A stretch of 11,717 nt of DNA. Origin: UBA10003 sp964365025 (GTDB lineage: Bacteria > Patescibacteriota > Patescibacteriia > Magasanikbacterales > UBA10003). The DNA is taken from positions 1 through 11,717 of the forward strand of contig CAYIOJ010000029.1 in assembly GCA_964365025.1 (NCBI GenBank), in the 5' to 3' direction. Shown one piece after another: positions 1 to 5,240 of this stretch (the stretch's first letter is position 1; each line of letters begins with the position of its first letter). A program made the translations under genes and the position numbers. The notes under the pieces are model-generated. The model worked only from the letters and a program-made list of their open reading frames with translations. It was not told where the DNA came from and did not search any database.

Positions 1-152
1 AATAATTTACCCGGGCCGGCGGCAATCACCTTGCCCTGTTCGGGCTTTTCTTTGTCCACGGTATCAGGCAGAATAATGCCGGCTCTGGTGGCAACTTCTT
101 TGCCCGAATCCGCTTCCACGACCACATGGTCGTTAAGAGGTTTCACATTCAT
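1..152 (-). CDS. groES: Co-chaperonin GroES, N-terminal part (cut by window edge)
   Basis: This is the lid of the GroEL/GroES chaperonin, a cytoplasmic heptamer that closes the folding chamber in an ATP-dependent cycle. About 50 codons are visible, beginning MNVKPLNDHVVVEAD, which matches the usual GroES opening (M-x-x-x-PL-x-D-x-V-x-V). The mobile-loop region follows (ATRAGIILPDT), then PEQGKVIAAGPG. The rest of the gene, and presumably groEL, lie to the left of the window. I chose the ATG at 152 because the second ATG, 4 nt further in, is out of frame and meets a stop at once. The ribosome binding site is poor: the nearest purine run (AGGG) is about 13 nt upstream, inside a palindromic repeat. 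A CIRCE operator and a clear promoter lie upstream, so heat-shock control by HrcA is very likely. Confidence 0.93.
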   Translation of the reverse strand, partial: MNVKPLNDHVVVEADSGKEVATRAGIILPDTVDKEKPEQGKVIAAGPGKL

Positions 153-164
153 ATATTTTTTCAA

Positions 165-199
165 CCCTGCCTGCCGGTAGGCAGGCGCTCCCCGCGGGG
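165..199. repeat. Palindromic intergenic repeat in groES leader
   Basis: The arms CCTGCCT (166-172) and AGGCAGG (179-185) form an inverted repeat around GCCGGT. The self-complementary CCCCGCGGGG (190-199) follows directly. A second, more degenerate copy on the opposite strand at 9427-9450 matches 165-188 at 20 of 24 positions, and all four differences are transitions. GC-rich palindromes like this often behave as dispersed REP-like elements. This one lies between CIRCE and the groES start, so it is transcribed in the groES leader and can fold in the mRNA. Confidence 0.6.
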
Positions 200-226
200 T
201 TTTTAATTAAATAATTTGGGGATAAA

Positions 227-253
227 TTAGCACTCTAAAGTTTAGAGTGCTAA
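227..253 (-). promoter_or_regulatory. CIRCE operator (HrcA binding site)
   Basis: TTAGCACTC-N9-GAGTGCTAA is a perfect copy of the CIRCE consensus inverted repeat bound by the heat-shock repressor HrcA. It begins a few bases downstream of the predicted groES transcription start, the classical position for repression by roadblock or occlusion. Its presence implies an hrcA gene elsewhere in the genome; none is in this window. Confidence 0.97.
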
Positions 254-263
254 TGATACTTCT

Positions 264-292
264 ATCTTAATACAAGGCCTAAAAACTGTCAA
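264..292 (-). promoter_or_regulatory. groES promoter (sigma70 type)
   Basis: On the minus strand a perfect -35 box TTGACA (287-292) is followed by a 17-nt spacer and the -10 box TAAGAT (264-269, four of six consensus bases). The predicted start near 257 puts CIRCE (227-253) at the very beginning of the transcript. Confidence 0.8.
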
Positions 293-302
293 GCTTAATA
301 AT

Positions 303-340
303 AAAAAAAGCGGGAGTAGGACTGGAAAGACCTATCCCGC
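303..340 (-). terminator. Intrinsic terminator of the nusA-csrA operon
   Basis: In the minus-strand RNA, arm GCGGGATAGG pairs with CCTA-C-TCCCGC (6 + 4 bp with one bulged C) around a 10-nt loop, followed by seven U residues (303-309). It starts 6 nt after the csrA-like stop codon, which supports that gene being real and last in the operon. It also separates the operon from the groES promoter. Confidence 0.9.
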
Positions 341-345
341 ATGAT

Positions 346-678
346 TCAGGCCGACACAGTTACAGTGCCGACTGACGGCTTTTCGCTGGCGCGAATTGGT
401 GGCGTGGAGCGGGGTAATAGTTCGGCGCGCAAGACGCGAAGTGAGCGCGGCGCGTTAAATCCCAGCTTTACTTTACTACCGCGGATACTAGAGACCGAAA
501 CGCGGGCTGTTCCAACTTCAATGAAATTGCCGGGACATTCCCAACTTTTCGTTATGTCGTCTCGGCCGCGGCGAATGCGCAAAAGCACCCGCTTGCCATC
601 CACTCTGACTACAGTGATTTGAATGTTGTCTCCTACGAGTATCCTTTCTCCGGGACACCTTTCTATCATGAGCCACAT
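346..678 (-). CDS. csrA: CsrA-like RNA-binding protein with two tandem CsrA repeats
   Basis: CsrA/RsmA is a small post-transcriptional regulator that binds GGA motifs in mRNA leaders, normally as a domain-swapped homodimer of roughly 60-residue chains. This 110-residue protein contains the CsrA pattern twice. Repeat 1 (about residues 1-47) has PGERILVGDNIQITVVRVDG and V31-L-L-R-I. Repeat 2 (about 48-90) has CPGNFIEVG, V60, G67, KVKLGFNAPR and LRVLRAEL. C8-P-G and C48-P-G lie exactly 40 residues apart. R7 sits in strand 1 of repeat 1, and R84 corresponds to E. coli CsrA R44 in strand 5. Repeat 2 lacks the first arginine and repeat 1 lacks an obvious strand-5 arginine. A C-terminal tail (91-110) is probably disordered. 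The ATG at 678 is preferred because GAGGGGG lies 6 nt upstream; an ATG at 693 would add five residues. The gene looks more GC-rich than its neighbours and overlaps the ligase gene by 161 nt in another frame. Confidence 0.8.
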   Translation of the reverse strand: MWLMIERCPGERILVGDNIQITVVRVDGKRVLLRIRRGRDDITKSWECPGNFIEVGTARVSVSSIRGSKVKLGFNAPRSLRVLRAELLPRSTPPIRASEKPSVGTVTVSA

Positions 679-1957
679 ATTCATCCCCCTCATTGGTTGC
701 TATAACTTTCTCATTTTTACGCAATAATGTCAACATTCCCACACCAACTCCGACCAAGGCCGAGCCGACGTAGAGCGTCCAAAGATAATGGTCAAAAATA
801 GCCAGAATAAAAAATAATGACAACAATGGCAAAATTTTTCGATGAAAACGCGCTCCGATAAAATAGCAAAAAAATAAAATAATAAATATGCCCGCCACGC
901 CAGATTCCGCGAGTATCAATAAAAATACATTATGGATCGGCTGATAGCCCCACGCCGGTCGTAAGGCGTCAACTTCATTATGCGCCGCCAAAGTATAATT
1001 TCCCAACCCCACTCCAAAAAACGGATATCTTTTAAACACTTGCCAAGCCTCGCCGTAGCCGCCGGCCCTTTCCTCTATGGCCTGGGCTTCCAATCGACCG
1101 ACACCGGTCAGGCGCCCTTTTAATAATGGAAAAAACAATAAAGAATTAATAACGGACAATAAAATAATTGAAACGAGAAACAATTTAAAATTTCCCGCGG
1201 ACAAAAAATGTTTGCGACTGATTATCCAATAAATCATAAGACCGATCGCCAAACCCAGCCAGGCGGAACGAGAAAAAGAAAAAAACAAGCCCGCGAGCAT
1301 CAGTGCATTAGCGACCAATAAAAAAACCTTTGTTTTTTTATCAACTGTAAAAAGAGTTAACAAAATAGCGACCAGCAAACTTCCCGCAGCCATATACCCG
1401 CCAAAAATATTGGGATGTGGAAAACCGGCGTATGCCCGGAGCCAACGGCCGGCTGAATTTTCCAAAACCGATGTGCCGCCGACAGCGGCGTTATGCAAGG
1501 TCATGCCCAGCCATTTGGAAACAAAAATTGATTGCGTTAAAAATTGATAAATTCCCAGAGCCGCTTGCAAAGCCAAGCCGGCTAAAAACGCGTACGCGGC
1601 CTTAAAACGATCAATGGGCAATTTAATTAACAAAATAAAAATAATAACAGCTTCAAAAATATGAATAAACTGTTGAATGGCGACGAGACGGTCAACGGCA
1701 AAATAAATAAACAGAGAAAGAAAAAACACCAAACACAAAAAAGGCGACAGTTTTTTACGCAAGGATACCTTATCAAATTTTTGCCGCCCGATGTGAACCA
1801 ATACCAACAGCCATAAAATCAATTCCGTTCCGTAGATTCCCGCAATTCCGTACTCCCAACTACCGCCATTCAAAATGCCCGGCCGCAAAATCAGCCGCGT
1901 CTGCCACGGCAACAAAAAAAGAAATAAATATATCAAATAATTAACCGGCTTGTTCAT
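518..1957 (-). CDS. O-antigen ligase/polymerase-like membrane protein (Wzy_C family)
   Basis: This is a polytopic membrane protein of the O-antigen ligase/polymerase superfamily, which joins or polymerises lipid-linked glycans on the outer face of the cytoplasmic membrane. It has about ten hydrophobic segments, and family-type motifs: LRAYAGFPHPNIFGGYMA (about 173-190), FFSFSRSAWLGLA (225-237), YPFFGVGLGNY (311-321) and YQPIHNVFLLILAESG (338-353) with H342. I chose the ATG at 1957 (MNKPVNYLIYLFLFLLPWQT) over 2002: it gives a 17-nt rather than 62-nt overlap with the upstream gene and puts the first membrane segment at the N-terminus, as usual. The family-like part ends near residue 412. From about residue 427 the frame runs antiphase through csrA for 161 nt, giving an Arg/His/Ser-rich tail that looks like out-of-frame translation. 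The native stop may have been lost. The glycan substrate is unknown. Confidence 0.85.
   Translation of the reverse strand: MNKPVNYLIYLFLFLLPWQTRLILRPGILNGGSWEYGIAGIYGTELILWLLVLVHIGRQKFDKVSLRKKLSPFLCLVFFLSLFIYFAVDRLVAIQQFIHIFEAVIIFILLIKLPIDRFKAAYAFLAGLALQAALGIYQFLTQSIFVSKWLGMTLHNAAVGGTSVLENSAGRWLRAYAGFPHPNIFGGYMAAGSLLVAILLTLFTVDKKTKVFLLVANALMLAGLFFSFSRSAWLGLAIGLMIYWIISRKHFLSAGNFKLFLVSIILLSVINSLLFFPLLKGRLTGVGRLEAQAIEERAGGYGEAWQVFKRYPFFGVGLGNYTLAAHNEVDALRPAWGYQPIHNVFLLILAESGVAGIFIILFFCYFIGARFHRKILPLLSLFFILAIFDHYLWTLYVGSALVGVGVGMLTLLRKNEKVIATNEGDEYVAHDRKVSRRKDTRRRQHSNHCSQSGWQAGAFAHSPRPRRHNEKLGMSRQFH
685..691 (-). promoter_or_regulatory. Strong Shine-Dalgarno of csrA with a GGA motif
   Basis: The minus strand reads GAGGGGG followed by ATGAAT and the chosen start ATG at 678, a 6-nt spacing. 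It is one of few recognisable ribosome binding sites in the window. The run ends in GGGGAUG, so a GGA motif of the kind CsrA proteins bind overlaps the ribosome binding site. Autorepression is therefore possible, though this is inference only. Confidence 0.6.
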
Positions 1958-2879
1958 AACCCGCCCATTTATTTCTAAAAAAATCCCGACGATCTTCCTC
2001 ATGAAATTTTAGCATACTGTCATTCACCACCACCGCTGTTCCCTGGGCAAAATATTGACTTTGCTTGTGGCGAAGAATTTTGAATAATTGAATTTTTTTA
2101 AAAAATAATTCCAATTTATCTCCCGTTCCCCCGCCCAGCCGCCTTTCCAATAAATAACGCGACTTCTCCGCGGGGCTAAAAATATTTATTTCATAAAAAT
2201 TTTTAATTTTCCCGCCAAATTCAAAATTAGCCAAATACTCAAACGCCCAATCATTAGCTTGCCAAAATTTCTCCAAGGCGCCGCTTCTATTTATCAACGG
2301 TGCTAGACTGGCCAACCAATAAATTAAATAAATATCGGGCCGGCCTTGGCTGTCAACCGGCAAAGAAACTTTTTTCAAATTCAAATTGTCGTCGCTTATA
2401 AAAAAACTCAAACAAATTTTGTCAGTGACACTATAACCGTGCCGGCGTAAATTAAAAACAGATAAAATCGCCGACACTAAAAATCTAGTCAACCATATGC
2501 GACCTCTCCGCGTAATAATGAAAAAATCGATATCACTGTCTTTTTCAGCCGCTTCAAAACTTAAAGTATTGCAAATGGCAACCAACCGCACGAACGGCAC
2601 GAAGCTAATCAACTGCGCCGCGCGGCGAGCAATGACGAATTTTCTGTCATTGCTAATGGCTCTGTCTTGTCGCCTTAAATAAAAATCGGGCGGGTTTGAG
2701 GATAAAAAAAAGAAGCCGTTCGCTTCTTGAATCTCGGATTGCTTTGGCGCTTTAATGATATCTGGCAATTCCATTTTTTCTCGACTGAACAGCCACTGAT
2801 AAAGTTCAAAATTGGTTAATGAATGCTTAAAAATATCAAAAAAAGCCAAAGTCCTTTTTATTGCCGCGCCAGTTTCCAT
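1941..2879 (-). CDS. Predicted nucleotidyltransferase with N-terminal helical domain
   Basis: The protein has 312 residues. The N-terminus (KRTLAFFDIFKHSLTNFELYQ, about 8-28, quoted in part) resembles the winged-helix-like opening common to Patescibacteria nucleotidyltransferases. The centre (RLVAICNTLSFEAAEKDSDI and DFFIIT, about 98-123) resembles the Pol-beta/NTP_transf_2 core with a D116-x-D118 metal-binding pair. The usual GS pair before the aspartates is replaced by N104-T-L-S, so activity is not certain. The conserved-looking C-terminus (VVVNDSMLKF) follows. I chose the ATG at 2879, which lies 1 nt after the PRC-barrel stop (TAATATG); an ATG at 2909 would overlap that gene. Its position just before the ligase-like gene suggests a role with surface glycan synthesis or modification of a sugar or lipid carrier. 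Substrate and reaction cannot be read from the sequence. Confidence 0.75.
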   Translation of the reverse strand: METGAAIKRTLAFFDIFKHSLTNFELYQWLFSREKMELPDIIKAPKQSEIQEANGFFFLSSNPPDFYLRRQDRAISNDRKFVIARRAAQLISFVPFVRLVAICNTLSFEAAEKDSDIDFFIITRRGRIWLTRFLVSAILSVFNLRRHGYSVTDKICLSFFISDDNLNLKKVSLPVDSQGRPDIYLIYWLASLAPLINRSGALEKFWQANDWAFEYLANFEFGGKIKNFYEINIFSPAEKSRYLLERRLGGGTGDKLELFFKKIQLFKILRHKQSQYFAQGTAVVVNDSMLKFHEEDRRDFFRNKWAGYEQAG

Positions 2880-2880
2880 A

Positions 2881-3153
2881 TTAAATAACCGGCTGAGCCA
2901 TTGCCTCATTAATTTTCATTGATTTGCTTTCTTTAGCCGCCGCGTCATCAACTATCATCTCTTTATCAGTTATGGAAATCACCTGCTCGCGATGCACCAA
3001 TAGCAAATTATGGCTCACAATCCCGCGCTTAACCGCATAGTGAATGATTGATTGCGCGCCCAAATCAATCTCAATATCAGCAATCTGGCCGAGTTTAGTC
3101 CCGCTTTGCGTAAAAACCGGCAAATTTTTTAATTTAGAAAATGATGAAAGCAT
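2881..3153 (-). CDS. PRC-barrel domain protein
   Basis: This 90-residue protein matches a single PRC-barrel domain: KLKNLPVFTQSGTKLGQIAD (about 7-26) leading into strands IEIDLGAQSIIHYAVKRG, then LLLVHREQVISITDKEMIVD. PRC barrels are small beta domains also found in the ribosome maturation factor RimM and in photosynthetic reaction-centre subunit H, and they usually mediate binding to other macromolecules. The last 20 residues (AAAKESKSMKINEAMAQPVI) are a charged tail. The gene lies 9 nt after yidC and 1 nt before the nucleotidyltransferase gene, so it is co-transcribed and probably translationally coupled. No Shine-Dalgarno is visible. The specific role is unknown; a ribosome- or membrane-linked adaptor would fit the nusA-yidC setting but is speculative. 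Confidence 0.75.
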   Translation of the reverse strand: MLSSFSKLKNLPVFTQSGTKLGQIADIEIDLGAQSIIHYAVKRGIVSHNLLLVHREQVISITDKEMIVDDAAAKESKSMKINEAMAQPVI

Positions 3154-3162
3154 AAAATAGCT

Positions 3163-3876
3163 TTATATTTTCTTCCTAAACATCAGCCATTGCTGCAAAC
3201 CGGTCAATAAAGTCGTAATCAACCAATAAAATGTCAATCCGCCGGGCAAAGTGCCGCCTATAAATACAGTCATCAAAGGCATCATATAGAGCATTTGTTT
3301 ATTCATCATCGCGGAGATGCCTTCGTCCTTACTGCCTTCGCCTTTAACCACCGGCGGCGTCATGGGCAGCATCTTGGTCTGCCAATACTGGGCCGCGCCA
3401 GCCAAAACCGCCAAAACCCAACTTTTATCAGCCAAATTCAAAAACCCGAAAGCCATAGTTTTAATCGTGCCTGGATTTTGAATAAAGGGGTAAAGCAAAT
3501 CAAATTTTTCCGATTTTAAAACCGCCATGAGCACCCAATACAGAGCGATCAAAATCGGCAGCTGAATCAGCATGGGCAAACATGAGGCCAAAGGATTGAC
3601 CTTTTCATTTTTGTAAAGTTCCATCGTGGCTTTGGCCAGTTCCTGTTTGTTGTTTTTAAATTTTATTTGCAATTCTTTAATTTTCGGCTGAAGCGATGAC
3701 ATTGCTTTCTGTCCGGCAATGGCTTTTTTAGACAATGGCCAAAGAACCAATCTGATAATAATGGTGAGAATAATAATGGCCACGCCGAAATCATGCCCGG
3801 GAGTAATATTATAGAAAAAGACGAGAATATTCAGCAAGGGCTGGTAAAGGACAGCGTAAAAAATCTGTGAAAACAT
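3163..3876 (-). CDS. yidC: Membrane protein insertase YidC/Oxa1
   Basis: YidC inserts and folds proteins in the cytoplasmic membrane, alone or with SecYEG. The 237-residue protein is the short form without the large periplasmic domain of Gram-negative YidC. Membrane segments lie at about 5-22, 28-48, 100-120, 150-165 and 195-230. R42 in LTIIIRLVLWPL matches the conserved groove arginine of the Oxa1 superfamily. The cytoplasmic helical hairpin (about 50-95) has the family pattern SSLQPKIKELQIKFKNNKQ, and NPLASCLPMLIQLPILIALY follows. The loop at 172-190 is rich in Gly, Lys and Glu. The gene starts 5 nt after the nusA stop, with no Shine-Dalgarno. YidC more often sits with rpmH-rnpA, so linkage to nusA and glycan genes is a local arrangement. 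No lipobox is evident, so the N-terminus probably serves as a membrane anchor. Confidence 0.95.
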   Translation of the reverse strand: MFSQIFYAVLYQPLLNILVFFYNITPGHDFGVAIIILTIIIRLVLWPLSKKAIAGQKAMSSLQPKIKELQIKFKNNKQELAKATMELYKNEKVNPLASCLPMLIQLPILIALYWVLMAVLKSEKFDLLYPFIQNPGTIKTMAFGFLNLADKSWVLAVLAGAAQYWQTKMLPMTPPVVKGEGSKDEGISAMMNKQMLYMMPLMTVFIGGTLPGGLTFYWLITTLLTGLQQWLMFRKKI

Positions 3877-3881
3877 ATTTT

Positions 3882-5144
3882 TTATTCAGCGATTTTATTT
3901 TCTTCCGACTCCGGCTTTTCTGCTTTTTCCGGCTCAACCGGGGCCTCGGCTACTGGCTCGGCCGGCGCTTCAGGCGCAACTTCCGCAGCCGACGCTTCTG
4001 CGCCAACCTGTTCCACCATCACCTGCCAACCGGTTAAACGCGAAGCCAAACGCACATTCTGCCCGCCACGGCCGATCGCCAACGAATACTGATCCGGCGC
4101 CACCGAAACCATGGCTGATTTGGAATCTTCGTGCAAATTCACGGATAAAACCTTGGCCGGAGACAGAGCATTCGCGATATATTTTTCCTGATTTTCATCA
4201 AATGAAACAATGTCAATTTTTTCCCCGCCCAATTCAGAAATAATTGTTTGGATGCGGCTGCCGCGCTGGCCAATACAAGAACCAATCGGATCAATATTTT
4301 CTTCTTTGGCCAAAACCGCCACCTTAGAGCGGCTGCCAGCGTCGCGGGCAATGCCTTTGATTTCCACCGCGCCATTGGCGACTTCGGGGATTTCCGTGGC
4401 AAAAATCTTTTTCACCATTTCCGGATGCGCGCGCGAAACGCGGATTTCCGAACCGCGCTGGGTCAAATTAACGCCCAATACGTAAACTTTAATTTTACTG
4501 CCGGGGTTGTAACGCTCCATCTCAATCTGCTCTTCCGGCGGCAAAACCGCCGTGGCCTTGCCCACATCAACCAAAACCAATCGGCCTTCGCGCCGACCGA
4601 CTGTGCCCACCAACAGCTCGCCTTCGCGGCCTTTGAATTCATTATAAACCATATCGCGCTCGGCTTCGCGCAATTTTTGAATAATCACCTGTTTGGCAGT
4701 CTGCGCGGCCATACGGCCGAACGCGGCCGGAATTTCCAATGGCCGGCGAAAAACATCGCCAATTTTTGCTTCGGGATATTCTTGTTTAGCCTCGGTAATC
4801 ATCCACTCGGTCTTGGAATTAAACCTTTTGAAAGCCAAAGGCTCGGGCAATGGCTCGCTTTTTTCTTCCGCCTCTTTAACCTTGACGTCATGTTCGGCTT
4901 TTAATTTCTCCCATTCGGCTGTTTCAGCCTCCAAATCAACGTCTTCCACTACGGTCTTTACATCAAAGGCCTTCATCTCGCCGGTTTCGGGATTAAATTC
5001 CACCTGCGCGTTTTGATTTTTCTCGCCAAAATCCTTGCGGTAAGCCGCGGCCAAAGCGGTCTGAACCGTTTCCAAAACCGCCTCGTAAGAGAGATTCTTT
5101 TCTTCACAAATTTGCTTGATTGCTTGTGATATGGGTGATGCCAT
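3882..5144 (-). CDS. nusA: Transcription termination/antitermination factor NusA
   Basis: NusA binds RNA polymerase at the exit channel, promotes pausing and intrinsic termination, and takes part in antitermination. The order of domains in its 420 residues is typical. An N-terminal polymerase-binding domain (about 1-170) is followed by an S1 domain (about 174-240, EGELLVGTVGRREGRLVLVD), KH1 (about 255-325, with GxxG in SCIGQRGSRIQ) and KH2 (about 326-385, with AIGRGGQNVRLASRLTGW). The N-terminal domain carries an extra charged stretch at about 72-108 (DLEAETAEWEKLKAEHDVKV onward), between the usual VVEDV and the E-I-G-D-like region. The C-terminus (383-420) is a low-complexity Ala/Pro/Glu tail in place of the acidic repeats of E. 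coli NusA. The gene is first in its operon. The ATG at 5144 has no Shine-Dalgarno and lies close behind a TATAAT box, so a nearly leaderless message is possible. A terminator hairpin between two promoters suggests autoregulation. Confidence 0.95.
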   Translation of the reverse strand: MASPISQAIKQICEEKNLSYEAVLETVQTALAAAYRKDFGEKNQNAQVEFNPETGEMKAFDVKTVVEDVDLEAETAEWEKLKAEHDVKVKEAEEKSEPLPEPLAFKRFNSKTEWMITEAKQEYPEAKIGDVFRRPLEIPAAFGRMAAQTAKQVIIQKLREAERDMVYNEFKGREGELLVGTVGRREGRLVLVDVGKATAVLPPEEQIEMERYNPGSKIKVYVLGVNLTQRGSEIRVSRAHPEMVKKIFATEIPEVANGAVEIKGIARDAGSRSKVAVLAKEENIDPIGSCIGQRGSRIQTIISELGGEKIDIVSFDENQEKYIANALSPAKVLSVNLHEDSKSAMVSVAPDQYSLAIGRGGQNVRLASRLTGWQVMVEQVGAEASAAEVAPEAPAEPVAEAPVEPEKAEKPESEENKIAE

Positions 5145-5156
5145 ATTATTATGTTG

Positions 5157-5162
5157 ATTATA
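5157..5162 (-). promoter_or_regulatory. Possible second nusA promoter (-10 box)
   Basis: A perfect TATAAT lies 12 nt before the nusA ATG, but no convincing -35 box or TG extension precedes it. A start near 5150 would give a leader of about 6 nt that escapes the upstream hairpin. In this AT-rich stretch a chance match is possible. Confidence 0.4.
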
Positions 5163-5173
5163 CCTTAATTAAT

Positions 5174-5207
5174 AAAAAAGAACCAGTTTATTCAACTGAT
5201 TCTTTTT
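5174..5207 (-). terminator. Terminator-type hairpin in the nusA leader
   Basis: In the minus-strand RNA, AGAAUCAGUU (5203-5194) pairs fully with AACUGGUUCU (5188-5179), giving 10 bp including one U-G pair, around the loop GAAUA. A run of six U follows. Flanking A and U residues can extend the stem. It would end transcripts of the 922-codon gene upstream. It also lies directly after the strong promoter at 5210-5238, so nusA transcripts from that promoter begin at the foot of the stem and must pass it. The plus strand is also followed by T residues, so the element could work both ways. Confidence 0.8.
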
Positions 5208-5209
5208 AT

Positions 5210-5238
5210 ATTATACCACATCCGGGCGAATCTGTCAA
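5210..5238 (-). promoter_or_regulatory. Consensus sigma70-type promoter of the nusA operon
   Basis: A perfect TTGACA (5233-5238), a 17-nt spacer and a perfect TATAAT (5210-5215) lie on the minus strand, with a TGn extension (TGGTATAAT). The -35 box starts 2 nt after the stop codon of the upstream surface-protein gene. The predicted start near 5203 falls on the first base of the leader hairpin. It is the strongest promoter in the window by consensus. Confidence 0.9.
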
Positions 5239-5240
5239 CT

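Noticed and set aside
165..200. CRISPR array or fragment at the palindromic repeat
   Set aside because: There is a single copy here with no regular spacers; the other copy is 9 kb away on the other strand.
341..622. Plus-strand open frame of 93 codons opposite the csrA-like gene
   Set aside because: It lacks a ribosome binding site and family features, and lies antisense to a gene with clear CsrA motifs; it is a shadow frame.
728..733. Perfect minus-strand TTGACA inside the end of the ligase gene as a csrA promoter
   Set aside because: No -10 box lies 16-18 nt away; the nearest TATAGC-like sequence is about 23 nt off.
4248..4904. Plus-strand 218-codon frame within nusA
   Set aside because: It is antisense to the conserved S1 and KH1 domains, has a composition typical of a shadow frame and no recognisable motif.
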